Shown here one piece after another: positions 1 to 7,943 of a DNA stretch of 64,000 bases. Each line of letters starts with the position of its first letter. The first letter of the stretch is position 1. The stretch comes from Arthrobacter antibioticus. GTDB taxonomy: Bacteria > Actinomycetota > Actinomycetes > Actinomycetales > Micrococcaceae. The translations under genes were made by a program, and so were the position numbers. Location: positions 62,001 through 126,000 of the forward strand of contig NZ_JASISQ010000006.1 of the NCBI RefSeq assembly GCF_030063205.1. The letters are read 5' to 3'. The notes under the pieces are model-generated. The model saw only the letters and a program-made list of their open reading frames with translations. It did no database searches and was not told the origin of the DNA.

Positions 1-77
1 ATGCGGCACCAGTTGCGGCACCGGTGCTCTTGCCGCCGGGCCGGGAGGATGAGGAGCATCAGTGGCACATTTTGTGA
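1..77 (+). CDS. 3' end of an upstream gene (partial, unidentified)
   Basis: An open frame enters from the left edge (codons in phase with base 3) and ends at TGA 75-77, overlapping the next start by 16 bases. Only about 24 residues are visible: an Ala/Pro/Leu stretch, then an acidic run, ending in WHIL. That is too little to name a family. In related actinobacteria an APC-type permease often neighbours the two RCK genes that follow, and this could be its cytoplasmic tail; that is synteny-based inference. The overlap, with GAGGAG just before the next start, suggests translational coupling. Confidence 0.45.
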   Translation, partial: AAPVAAPVLLPPGREDEEHQWHIL

Positions 78-733
78 TCATGGGCTGCGGCCGTGTTGGC
101 GCAACATTGGCTCACACCTTAGAGGACTCCGGACACTCGGTGGCAATTATTGACCAGGACGAGCGAGCCTTCAGGCGACTGCGTACTGGTTTTGGTGGGC
201 GGAAGATCACCGGAGTGGGTTTCGATCAAGATACGTTGAAGCAGGCCGACATTGAACATGCGTATGCTTTCGCTGCTGTCTCCAGTGGGGACAACTCCAA
301 TATTCTTGCCACCAGGGTGGCACGCGAAACTTTCCATGTTGAGCACGTCGTTGCACGAATTTACGATCCCGGCCGAGCAGAAATCTACCAGCGTTTAGGT
401 ATCCCCACAGTGGCCGCAGTGCGTTGGAGTGCCGATCAGGTACTGCGACGCATCCTCCCCGAAACAGCTATCAAGGGAGACTTCCGGGAACCGTCGGGGC
501 GTCTGCTCTTAAGCGAGCTCACTTTGCATCAGGGGTGGATTGGGCATCACATTTTGGATATTGAACGTGCTGCCCGCGTGCGGGTGGCTTACTTGACCCG
601 TTTTGGTGAAGGCATGCTGCCGGGAGCAGATACAAGCTACCAACAAGGCGATATTGTGCACGCCATGATTGTCAGTGCGCAGTCAAGCGAAGTGACGCGA
701 GTTCTCGCTGCCGCACCTGTAAAGGAGATTTAG
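62..733 (+). CDS. trkA: TrkA-family potassium uptake regulator (RCK domain), first of a pair
   Basis: A 223-residue cytoplasmic RCK protein that binds NAD(H) or nucleotides and gates a potassium transporter. The Rossmann glycine motif GCGRVG is at residues 8-13, with the acidic residue ending strand 2 at D31 (IID). The C-terminal third matches a TrkA_C domain in layout. The GTG start at 62 is preceded by GAGGAG at good spacing and lies inside the upstream frame. One base separates its stop from the next RCK gene, so the two are co-transcribed. The pair corresponds in position to mycobacterial ceoB/ceoC. The membrane partner is not identified within the window. Confidence 0.9.
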   Translation: MAHFVIMGCGRVGATLAHTLEDSGHSVAIIDQDERAFRRLRTGFGGRKITGVGFDQDTLKQADIEHAYAFAAVSSGDNSNILATRVARETFHVEHVVARIYDPGRAEIYQRLGIPTVAAVRWSADQVLRRILPETAIKGDFREPSGRLLLSELTLHQGWIGHHILDIERAARVRVAYLTRFGEGMLPGADTSYQQGDIVHAMIVSAQSSEVTRVLAAAPVKEI

Positions 734-734
734 C

Positions 735-1418
735 ATGCTGGTAGTCATTGTCGGAGCAGGCAGTGTGGGTTGTTCAATTGCCAAGGAGTTGCTCTCCAAC
801 GGGCACGAAACGCTTCTGATCGACCCCAATCCGGAAGTTATCGGAAAGAGCGGTCTGCGCGGTGCCCGATGGCTGGTGGGTGATGCTTGTGAGATCAGTA
901 CATTACGTGAAGCAAAACTAGAAGAGGCCGATGTGGTTGTCTCAGCCACGGGTGATGACAAGGTCAATCTGGTGGTCTCACTGCTAGCGAAGTCAGAGTT
1001 TGGTGTAGGGCGCACAGTTGGCCGGGTGAACAATCCCAAGAATGACTGGATGTTTGATGACTCCTGGGGCGTGGACGTTGCTGTCAACACACCACGACTC
1101 ATGACGGCCCTGGTTGAAGAGGCCGTTGAGATCGGTGATCTGATCCGCCTGCTGACTCTACAAGCTGGGGCGGCATCTTTGGTGGGATTCACGGTGCCTT
1201 CAGAAGCGCATGTCATTGGCCAAACAGTGGGCGTTATCGGCTGGCCACAAGACGCAACACTCGTTGCTATTTTGCGTGACGAGGCACCTATCACACCCAG
1301 TCCTGATGACGTCATTGAGGCCGGTGACGAGCTCTTCTTCATCACAACAATTGCCGCGGAGCATAATTTGCGCAGTCTGCTCTGCCCCAACAAACCCCTT
1401 TCGGATAACCCCGTCTAG
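735..1418 (+). CDS. trkA: TrkA-family potassium uptake regulator (RCK domain), second of a pair
   Basis: A 227-residue paralogue of the preceding gene, with the nucleotide-binding motif GAGSVG at residues 7-12 and D30 ending strand 2. The ATG at 735 follows AAAGGAG and sits one base after the upstream stop, so the two are probably made in stoichiometric amounts. Two single-RCK polypeptides in tandem would be expected to form the hetero- or homo-octameric gating ring that one double-RCK TrkA supplies in enterobacteria; this is inference from the family. The gene ends 46 bases from the convergent DUF3159 gene. Confidence 0.9.
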   Translation: MLVVIVGAGSVGCSIAKELLSNGHETLLIDPNPEVIGKSGLRGARWLVGDACEISTLREAKLEEADVVVSATGDDKVNLVVSLLAKSEFGVGRTVGRVNNPKNDWMFDDSWGVDVAVNTPRLMTALVEEAVEIGDLIRLLTLQAGAASLVGFTVPSEAHVIGQTVGVIGWPQDATLVAILRDEAPITPSPDDVIEAGDELFFITTIAAEHNLRSLLCPNKPLSDNPV

Positions 1419-1463
1419 GGGAACTTCCCAGGCGTGCGCTCTCGGCTGGCCGGAGTATCCCAA

Positions 1464-2180
1464 CTACAAGTTTTGGGGGTCTTCAGCCCTCTGGACGTCC
1501 TGTACGGGACGGCTAACGAGCCAGGCAATCCACAGCCCGAAAGCATAAAGCGGCACACCCATAATCAGGCGCATAGCGCCCAATGCATCAACCTGCTCGC
1601 TCAGGTACAGCGGCAACTGCACCAGCAACCGGGCAGCCATGACACCCACCAGAATCCATGTGGCAACCCGGTAAGCACGCATCCGCTCAGGCTGGACCCG
1701 CCAGCGCACACCTTCGTTCCGGGCATATCCAAACAGTAATCCCAAGACGGGCCAACGCACAGCGATCGAGACAACCATGGCCAAAATATAGGCGGCATTG
1801 GTCAGGAACCCGATGAGATAAAAGTTCTCAGCTTTCCCTGTTTGCATCGCCAGAAACGCTGACAGCGCGACCCCGGCAATCCCGGCCAGCGCCTGGGTCA
1901 ACGGTGTGCGCTGGATGAGCCGAAGAATCAAAAAAACCGCAGCCATGACAACGGAACCCACCAGGGCGATGCTCAGGTTTCGGGTGAGTGTGAACGCAAC
2001 TAAGAAGACCAGCCCGGGGAGAATGCTCTCGGCAATGCCGCGTACTCCCCCGGCGGCGGCCAACAGGTCAATGTGACCATTTTCTTTGCGAACAAGAGGA
2101 TTCTTGGCAGCCATTTCGTGGGCTATCTGAGAAAAATTTCCGTTGGGTTTTTCCGCAGGCACGTTTTCTTCGGGGCTCAA
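1464..2180 (-). CDS. DUF3159 integral membrane protein
   Basis: A 238-residue membrane protein with a polar N-terminus of about 45 residues and then about six hydrophobic segments. It contains the conserved stretch GGVRGIAESILPGLVFL near residue 45, typical of DUF3159, an actinobacterial family of unknown function. The TTG start at 2180 follows AGGAGAG and abuts the stop of the OB-fold gene, so the genes are read as one unit. The order RCK pair, DUF3159, OB-fold, DUF3710, dut is widely conserved in actinobacteria. A transport role is possible but nothing in the sequence proves it. Confidence 0.85.
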   Translation of the reverse strand: MSPEENVPAEKPNGNFSQIAHEMAAKNPLVRKENGHIDLLAAAGGVRGIAESILPGLVFLVAFTLTRNLSIALVGSVVMAAVFLILRLIQRTPLTQALAGIAGVALSAFLAMQTGKAENFYLIGFLTNAAYILAMVVSIAVRWPVLGLLFGYARNEGVRWRVQPERMRAYRVATWILVGVMAARLLVQLPLYLSEQVDALGAMRLIMGVPLYAFGLWIAWLVSRPVQDVQRAEDPQNL

Positions 2181-2519
2181 TTAGCTCTCCTGGGTTCCAA
2201 TGATCTCGTAACGAGGGTTGTACATGGTAGGTAGTCCATCACGGAGCGAGACCATGCCTTCTACGCGCAAGCGGGTGCCGGCAACGATGCCGGGCACCCG
2301 CCGTCGTCCAATCCAGACCAGTCGCAAACGATGGTTGCCATCATTGTGCGGGCCGCGTTGCCACTCCCTATCCGTGAGAATAGCCGTGTAAGACGGGGCC
2401 ACCGATGCCGGTAAAATCGTGACGGCATCAATGGCCCCGGCGCACACTGCCCGGCCCCGCGGGGACAACTCGCTGATGGCCACGGGCTCATGCCAATCGC
2501 CTTGCTGCATGGCTCCCAA
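2181..2519 (-). CDS. OB-fold nucleic-acid-binding-domain protein
   Basis: A 112-residue protein with a predicted OB fold. The core reads as alternating beta strands around RLRLVWIGRRRVPGI and GTRLRVEGMV, the signature of a small actinobacterial OB-fold family. Its ligand and function are unknown. Two starts are possible: TTG 2519 with AGG six bases upstream, or ATG 2510 with GGGAG only two bases upstream. I kept the longer form. The stop is adjacent to the next gene's start and its own start is two bases after the DUF3710 stop, so it lies inside a tight operon. Confidence 0.8.
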   Translation of the reverse strand: MGAMQQGDWHEPVAISELSPRGRAVCAGAIDAVTILPASVAPSYTAILTDREWQRGPHNDGNHRLRLVWIGRRRVPGIVAGTRLRVEGMVSLRDGLPTMYNPRYEIIGTQES

Positions 2520-2521
2520 GG

Positions 2522-3307
2522 TTAACCTATCGCGGTAATTTCAGGGCCTCGACTAAACGGTTCCCCACCTTGGGCTGGCGCCCCTTGATCGGCAGCTACT
2601 CCACCTTCAGGGCCAGTAACCGCATCCTTGGGCAGGCGCAGCAGCAGCAAGTCTCGTGGTGGTAACGGCGTTTCGCCGCGAAGCACCACCACACCGCGGA
2701 ACAAATCCTCTAGTTCAGCCGCAGCTTCCGCGTCAACAGCGGCGTTACCGCCCAACACACCGCGCAAGAACCACCGCGGGCCGTCAATGCCAATGAACCT
2801 AGCAACCCGGAAGCCCTTGCTGCCATCGGCACCCTGGGCTGGAACCTTGGCAAGAACTTCCTTGCCGAACGTGCCGTCAACAATCTCGATCTCGCCGCCT
2901 TGAGAGCCCACGGACAGGCCGATCTGCTCACGGATGTCACGCCACAGCTGTTCCGAGCGGGACGCTGCAAACGCCTGCAACTGCAAGCTTGAGCCATTGA
3001 GGTCAAGCGTTACAGCTATGACGCGTGAGGTGCTTTCCTCAACCTCCAGGCGCAAGGACAATCCTTCGCGTGGAGTGATCAAAAGCGCACCCAAGTCAAC
3101 GTAGCCATCGGTGTTTTCTATCTCAGAATCATCCAAAGGACCATGGAGCGCGCGGTCGTAGACGGTATCTGCGGGATCTGGTGGCAGGCTCAACAAGGCT
3201 GAGCCTTGCGACACTGCGCCGGCGTCGTCAATATCAACACTGCCGCTTGTACTTGCAACTGGCTCATCTGAGCCGTTCTTCTTTTTCTTACCGAACCCAA
3301 AAGCCAT
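2522..3307 (-). CDS. DUF3710 domain protein
   Basis: A 261-residue soluble protein starting with MAFGFGKKKKN, then an acidic Ser/Asp-rich stretch (about residues 12-60), then the conserved DUF3710 body with DLGALLI, SSLQLQAFAASRSEQLWRDI and PRWFLRGVLGG. A short disordered tail follows. No enzyme motif is visible; the family is actinobacterial and uncharacterised. The ATG follows AAGGAG with a rather long spacing of about 11 bases. It is the first gene of the three-gene run DUF3710, OB-fold, DUF3159 and lies just downstream of dut on the same strand. Confidence 0.88.
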   Translation of the reverse strand: MAFGFGKKKKNGSDEPVASTSGSVDIDDAGAVSQGSALLSLPPDPADTVYDRALHGPLDDSEIENTDGYVDLGALLITPREGLSLRLEVEESTSRVIAVTLDLNGSSLQLQAFAASRSEQLWRDIREQIGLSVGSQGGEIEIVDGTFGKEVLAKVPAQGADGSKGFRVARFIGIDGPRWFLRGVLGGNAAVDAEAAAELEDLFRGVVVLRGETPLPPRDLLLLRLPKDAVTGPEGGVAADQGAPAQGGEPFSRGPEITAIG

Positions 3308-3375
3308 GGGATTAAAAACTCCTTATAGATGATGAAACGGTAGGTGTTGGAGGCCATGTTTAGCCCGTGCAGTAC

Positions 3376-3918
3376 TTAATCTTTGCCGTGCCCTGGTGTG
3401 GCGCCCGCAGGTGTAGGCGAAGAAAAACCGCCGGTGGAACCAAAGCCACCCGTTCCGCGCACCGAGTCAGGTAACTGATCCACCACAACGAACTCAGCGC
3501 ATTCAACGCGCTGAATCACCATTTGCGCAATTCTATCGCCTCGGGACAAAGAGATGGAATGGCGGGAGTCGGTGTTCAGTAGCGTCACGGAAAGCTCACC
3601 GCGGTATCCGGCGTCAACTGTGCCGGGGCTATTGACAATGGTCAGGCCAGCCTTGGTCGCCAGACCGGAGCGCGGATGGATCAGCGCCACGAACCCAAAC
3701 GGCAAGGCGATGCTCACCCCCGTGGGTACAAGTGCGCGCTCCCCCGGGGCCAACACAAGGTCAATACGTGTACGCAGGTCTGCTCCAGCATCGCCGGGGT
3801 GGGCGTAGCTGGGCGGTTCAATCCCGGCGTCGAGCATGCACAGCTGCACGCTCAGGGTTACTTGCCCATGCTCGGGAAGTTGATTCAGCGGATCTGCGGG
3901 AAAAGTCTGTTGGCTCAC
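3376..3918 (-). CDS. dut: Deoxyuridine 5'-triphosphate nucleotidohydrolase (dUTPase)
   Basis: Hydrolyses dUTP to dUMP and pyrophosphate, keeping uracil out of DNA and supplying dTMP synthesis; a cytosolic homotrimer. All five trimeric dUTPase motifs are visible: AHPGDAGADL, HPRSGLATK, GTVDAGYRGEL, RGDRIAQMV and the C-terminal RGTGGFGSTG. The GTG at 3918 gives 180 residues, with a longer N-terminus than usual. The frame stays open upstream to a TTG at 4005, which would add a YES-YES-YES-YES peptide encoded by four 9-bp repeats. I prefer 3918 because the repeats sit in the short divergent promoter gap to DUF3093, but no strong ribosome site decides it. Confidence 0.93.
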   Translation of the reverse strand: MSQQTFPADPLNQLPEHGQVTLSVQLCMLDAGIEPPSYAHPGDAGADLRTRIDLVLAPGERALVPTGVSIALPFGFVALIHPRSGLATKAGLTIVNSPGTVDAGYRGELSVTLLNTDSRHSISLSRGDRIAQMVIQRVECAEFVVVDQLPDSVRGTGGFGSTGGFSSPTPAGATPGHGKD

Positions 3919-3951
3919 AACAGCACACTCTATCGCGAACCTTGGTTCAGT

Positions 3952-3987
3952 GCTTTCATAGCTTTCATAGCTTTCATAGCTTTCATA
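3952..3987. repeat. Four perfect 9-bp tandem repeats between dut and the DUF3093 gene
   Basis: The unit GCTTTCATA occurs four times head to tail with no mismatch, in the 123-base gap between the divergent starts at 3918 and 4042. On the dut strand the units are in frame and would read Tyr-Glu-Ser if translation began at TTG 4005. On the other strand the last unit runs into CATACT, a possible -10 element for the DUF3093 gene. Copy-number change would alter promoter spacing without shifting the frame. Confidence 0.95.
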
Positions 3988-4041
3988 CTCACCAGCAGGC
4001 CCCAAGGTGAAATGCTGGACAAAAGATGAAAAGCTGTTCCC

Positions 4042-4560
4042 ATGTCAACACCATCGCCCCAGGGCGCAACGTCCCCCTCGACGGCCAACTACACCGAGAA
4101 GCTCTGGCCCAATTTTTGGGGATGGGTGATTGTGCTTGGTCTCTCAGGAGCTGGGATCCTGATTTTTATTCCCATCAGTCCCACCGCCGGCTACATCGCC
4201 TTTTTTGTTCTGCTCATAGCCCAGTCGGCACTGCTGATTGCTTCCACTCCCACCATTCGGGTGACTGATGAAACGTTACAAGTGGGCCGGGCACAGATTG
4301 AACGCCAGTACATTGGCGCAGTGAGCTACTACCACGGCGAGCAGGCAACCGAACAGCGCGGCATCAAGCTCAATGGGCTTGCCTACCTGTGTATTCGCGG
4401 CTGGATCGGACCTGTTGTGAAGATTGAAATCACCGACTCAACGGACAGGACCCCGTACTGGCTCACGTCCTCACGCAATCCTGAGCATTTGAGCGCAGCC
4501 CTGGGCGGGGCGGTGCACAAGAACGCTTCCACGATTGAGGATGCAAACCCGGATCTCTGA
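4042..4560 (+). CDS. DUF3093 membrane protein
   Basis: A 172-residue protein with two hydrophobic segments close together (about residues 28-46 and 50-68), then a soluble domain with RGWIGPVVKIEI and a TPYWLTSSRNPEHL motif typical of DUF3093. The family is actinobacterial, with no known activity. The ATG at 4042 has only a weak purine-rich upstream stretch. It is divergent from dut and converges on the DUF4193 gene, the same neighbourhood as in mycobacteria. Confidence 0.85.
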   Translation: MSTPSPQGATSPSTANYTEKLWPNFWGWVIVLGLSGAGILIFIPISPTAGYIAFFVLLIAQSALLIASTPTIRVTDETLQVGRAQIERQYIGAVSYYHGEQATEQRGIKLNGLAYLCIRGWIGPVVKIEITDSTDRTPYWLTSSRNPEHLSAALGGAVHKNASTIEDANPDL

Positions 4561-4582
4561 CCGTCACTATGATTCCTTGCGG

Positions 4583-4888
4583 CTAGTTCTCGCAATCGCT
4601 GCAGTAACCCAGCGAGTTTGTTTCCCGCACCAGCTGGGAACGGTGGCGGACAAGGAAGCATGAACCGCAGGTAAATTCATCAACCTGTTCGCTGAGAATT
4701 TCCACGGCCAACTCATCAAGGGGCAATTGCCCGCCCGGCAGTTCATAGCCCTCGGCACGCTCAGTGTCCGCCAAGTCAATGAGCGCGTCCTTGAACACTC
4801 CTGGCACCTGTTTGCCAACAACATTGCTGGCAAGTGCAACCCCCGAAGACGTGGGTGCGGGTCGGGTGCGGTGATAGCCGGAACTCAT
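4583..4888 (-). CDS. DUF4193 zinc-ribbon-like protein
   Basis: About 101 residues. The C-terminal half carries the DUF4193 signature: EGYELPG, then DEFTCGSCFLVRHRSQL, ending in GYCSDCEN, so two CxxC pairs able to bind one zinc. The N-terminal 45 residues do not resemble the acidic N-terminus I expect for the family and look diverged. I chose ATG 4888 rather than ATG 4897 because AAGGA lies about nine bases before the former and touches the latter. The role is unknown; a nucleic-acid or protein-binding zinc ribbon is a guess. Confidence 0.8.
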   Translation of the reverse strand: MSSGYHRTRPAPTSSGVALASNVVGKQVPGVFKDALIDLADTERAEGYELPGGQLPLDELAVEILSEQVDEFTCGSCFLVRHRSQLVRETNSLGYCSDCEN

Positions 4889-5193
4889 TAGTGACATCCT
4901 TAAAATCGCTGCCTTACACGGGCGAGTTGTAATACTGCCAACACCATAAAGCGCAAACCACTGTGCTGCGGAATAGCGAGCGTCAAGTTCGCAACAGGCT
5001 TAAGCTAGGGGAACACAATGGTGCCCGCTTCGCTACTGCCCACACCTCCGTTCCGTGCTTCCCCTGCCGGAGCAGAGTGAGAATAGCAACTTTTTCCAAC
5101 CCATCTCACGCCACGCCTACGTCGGTAGTAGGAAAACGTGGGTATCGGTGGCAAAGTTTCGAAGTGAACTAGAAGACCTTTTGGGAGGACGGC
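4889..5193. other. Intergenic region between DUF4193 and sepH
   Basis: No supportable gene. It must hold the divergent promoters for the DUF4193 gene and sepH. The only structure I see is a weak inverted repeat, CCTAC-N7-GTAGG, at 5116-5132, about 60 bases before the sepH start. Confidence 0.5.
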
Positions 5194-6597
5194 ATGGCTG
5201 ATCTGCGGCTGGTGGGTGTCCACGACGACGGCGGACACTTGCTTCTCAGTGGTCCCGATGGAAATAACTACCTGCTTCCCCTTGATGAGGCACTGCGTAC
5301 TGCTGTAGGCAAAACCCCGCATCGTTCAACCAGGACTGCACAACCATCGGGAACCCGGATGTCACCACGGGAAATTCAATCCATGATTCGGGCCGGCTCC
5401 AACGCTGCCGAAGTTGTTGAGCAATCAGGCCTGAGCCTGGAACAGGTTCGCAGGTACGAGGGCCCGGTTCTTGCTGAGCGCGAATACATCGCCAGCCAGG
5501 CTCGCAAAGTGCAAGTTGGAACAGAGAGCCCCCACACCGAAGGCTACAAGTCAGCCTTCGGGAACAGTGCCGCAACGCTGGAGGAGATGGTCAGGCACCG
5601 CTTGACCGCTTTTGGTATTGATACTAAGTCACTGCGTTGGGACGCGTGGCGTGAACACGCAGGCGCCTGGACCATCAGCGCCACTTTTGAACCCGGCACT
5701 CATTGGGCTGCGAACAGTATTGGTGAAGCTCCCCCGGCCTTATGGCGTTTCCATGCAAGCCGTAAAGACCTGCACAACGCTAACCGTTGGGCACAACAAC
5801 TCAGTGAACTTGAGCCTCTTGACAGTCCCGTTCCGGAACGCCGGCTCAGCGCGGTTATAGACAAACCTTTTGATGTTGAAGCGGACACCGCGGGTGAAAT
5901 TCCGAACGAAGCTGCCGCTGATGAGCAGCGTTCCGGTGATGGTGAGCAGGCAAGCGCGCACGAGGCACCTGAAGAAGACCAGTTCCCGGGCCGCGGCATC
6001 CTTGACATGCTCCGTTCACGCCGTGGCGTACGTTTGGGCCTGGACGAAGATGGTGACGACGAACTAGCAGCAATGCTCGGCACGCACGTACCAGGTGCCC
6101 ACCCCCGTGATGAGTCTCTATATGGCGCCGGGTCTGAGGAAACTGAGACCGAAGAGAACGCTGCTAACGAAGAACACAGCGATGCGGAACCCGCTGGTCC
6201 GCAGAAGTCAGCAGGAGCCAGGGACCGGCTTCGTGGCATCCCTTTTTTGAAATTGGCTCCCCGTCTGGCCGATCACGACGAGCACCACTTGGATACCGTG
6301 GGCAGTGTTTCTGAAGTCTCCAGTGAAACTCGGGAAGTGGTTCTCTCTGGGGAGCCACTCACTGCTACTCCTGCCGCACCCAGCACGGCCAGGCCGGTGA
6401 CAGAACCAGCTCCAGAGCCGGACAGCGACTCCAGCGGATCCAACAACCCCAATACGGACAGCAGCAATCCACACGATGACGACGGTCCAAGCGACAGTGA
6501 AGTAGCAGAGCGCCTGGAGCGGAAAGCAGCGGCCAAGCCCAAACGCTCAAGCGTGCCCAGCTGGGATGAAATAGTCTTCGGCACCAAAGGAGACTAA
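5194..6597 (+). CDS. sepH: Septation protein SepH
   Basis: A 467-residue actinobacterial cell-division protein. The N-terminus (MADLRLVGVHDDGGHLLLSG) and the helix-turn-helix-like segment MSPREIQSMIRAGSNAAEV with LEQVRRYEGPVLAEREYIA (about residues 52-95) define the DUF3071/SepH domain. In Streptomyces and mycobacteria this family binds FtsZ and stimulates its assembly. Residues after about 200 are long, acidic and Ser/Pro-rich, hence probably disordered, with a basic patch near the C-terminus (RKAAAKPKRSS). A strong GGGAGGA ribosome site precedes ATG 5194. No transmembrane segment, so it acts in the cytoplasm at the division site. Confidence 0.93.
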   Translation: MADLRLVGVHDDGGHLLLSGPDGNNYLLPLDEALRTAVGKTPHRSTRTAQPSGTRMSPREIQSMIRAGSNAAEVVEQSGLSLEQVRRYEGPVLAEREYIASQARKVQVGTESPHTEGYKSAFGNSAATLEEMVRHRLTAFGIDTKSLRWDAWREHAGAWTISATFEPGTHWAANSIGEAPPALWRFHASRKDLHNANRWAQQLSELEPLDSPVPERRLSAVIDKPFDVEADTAGEIPNEAAADEQRSGDGEQASAHEAPEEDQFPGRGILDMLRSRRGVRLGLDEDGDDELAAMLGTHVPGAHPRDESLYGAGSEETETEENAANEEHSDAEPAGPQKSAGARDRLRGIPFLKLAPRLADHDEHHLDTVGSVSEVSSETREVVLSGEPLTATPAAPSTARPVTEPAPEPDSDSSGSNNPNTDSSNPHDDDGPSDSEVAERLERKAAAKPKRSSVPSWDEIVFGTKGD

Positions 6598-6677
6598 TAC
6601 TCGCCGCAGTCTCCAGGGGTTCACCCAGATAAAGTGGGACTTAGTGTCGCGAAGCGGCGTTGCAGCCAGTGCTTGAT

Positions 6678-7943
6678 TTAGCGCCGTTTAGCTTTGGGGC
6701 TCTTCGCCGTCACGGGGATCCGCAATAGTGGGACTTCTCGTTCAGCTTTAGTGATGGAGCCGTGTTGGCCAACCACATCCATGGCTTGTGCGCGCACGCG
6801 GCGCAGGTCGTAGAATGCCACCGACTCCCTTGCCAGAATCAGTACGTCACCGATGCGGGGACGCACTGATTCGCTGACTTCACCAAAGTAGCCAGCAGCA
6901 ATAGCCTGTTCACGACTCAGAACCCAGGCCTTCTTACCAAATCTCTCAAACCACGCAGACATCAGGTCCGCGCGAGTGCTCGCACTGGCATCGGGCTCCA
7001 AATACAGGTGGACCATCCGCGGTTCACCACCGGTGTGCCTGACCCCTGCAATCAGTTCCGGAAAAACGGAGAAATCTATGCGGGCAGAACGCGGAATATC
7101 CACCATCCCGTGGTCTGCTGTCAGCAGGATCAAGGTGTTCGATGGTGCTGTTGCAGCCAGCCGCTTCATGCCGGCGTCGAGCTCCTCTAACTGCCGTTCC
7201 CACTGTGCGGAGTCTGATCCATGGCTATGCCCGGCCTTGTCCAGTTCGCTCCAGTACAGGTAGACAAGCGATGTGGGAGAGGCCCCCAAAGCGGCAACTG
7301 CTTGTTCCACGCGCGCATGAACAGAGACCGCTGGCCTAAACTCGCTGCCTCGAAGGGCAGCACGGGTCATCGCCGAGTTGGCAAATTGTGGCAGGCTCAC
7401 AGTTGTTGTTGGTACCGTGTCCGCGAGCCGTTCAAACACTGTGGGACAGGTTTGCCACTTCAGCGGGTCGACACCGCCGTTCCAATTCCCCAGCAGATTC
7501 ACCACCTTGTCCTGCCGTGGATCTAGCACGTCATAACCCACCATGCCGTGTTGCCCGGGTACCGCACCTGTCCCCAACGAGGTGAGGGAGGTTGCCGTGG
7601 TGCTGGGGAAGGCTGCGTGAAGTGTGCGCGGATGGTCCCCTTGCGAATCGTTGGCCATCACTGAACGTAAGAACGGCGCGTGAGCGGACCGCTGCTTGAG
7701 TAGCGCCTTGCCCAGTCCATCAACAAGGACAATACAAATCCGTGGTGCAGCCGGCAAGTTCAGGACGTTGGAAAAACCCGTTGCCCCGAGCGCCGCGGCT
7801 GCACTGCCAAATACATCACCAATGCTTGACTTGCCGTATGCCGGCCCCGCAGGCAACGCAGGTGCCAGTGCGGCTGGCTCCCGTAGCCCTTCGCTTGAGG
7901 CTGTGAGGTTATCGGCGGTAATGGGAGCGTCCCAACCGTGCAC
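6678..7943 (-). CDS. Alkaline-phosphatase-superfamily hydrolase (nucleotide pyrophosphatase/phosphodiesterase type)
   Basis: About 421 residues. Metal and nucleophile motifs of the superfamily appear in order: VLVDGLGKALL (Asp ligand), AAFPSTTATSLTSLGTG (Thr nucleophile), YWSELDKAGHSHG (Asp and His ligands) and LLTADHGMVDIP (Asp-His ligands). This is the type I phosphodiesterase/nucleotide pyrophosphatase fold; the substrate cannot be read from sequence. No signal peptide is evident, so it is probably cytosolic. I chose GTG 7943; the frame is open to 8210 but that part is antisense-like sequence over the upstream gene. With this start it overlaps the DUF5998 gene by 35 bases, implying coupling. 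The start is uncertain. Confidence 0.82.
   Translation of the reverse strand: MHGWDAPITADNLTASSEGLREPAALAPALPAGPAYGKSSIGDVFGSAAAALGATGFSNVLNLPAAPRICIVLVDGLGKALLKQRSAHAPFLRSVMANDSQGDHPRTLHAAFPSTTATSLTSLGTGAVPGQHGMVGYDVLDPRQDKVVNLLGNWNGGVDPLKWQTCPTVFERLADTVPTTTVSLPQFANSAMTRAALRGSEFRPAVSVHARVEQAVAALGASPTSLVYLYWSELDKAGHSHGSDSAQWERQLEELDAGMKRLAATAPSNTLILLTADHGMVDIPRSARIDFSVFPELIAGVRHTGGEPRMVHLYLEPDASASTRADLMSAWFERFGKKAWVLSREQAIAAGYFGEVSESVRPRIGDVLILARESVAFYDLRRVRAQAMDVVGQHGSITKAEREVPLLRIPVTAKSPKAKRR

Noticed and set aside
5116-5132. CCTAC-N7-GTAGG upstream of sepH as a further BlaI operator
   Set aside because: The half-sites resemble the cyd operators but the spacing differs (N7 rather than N5) and the outer bases do not match.
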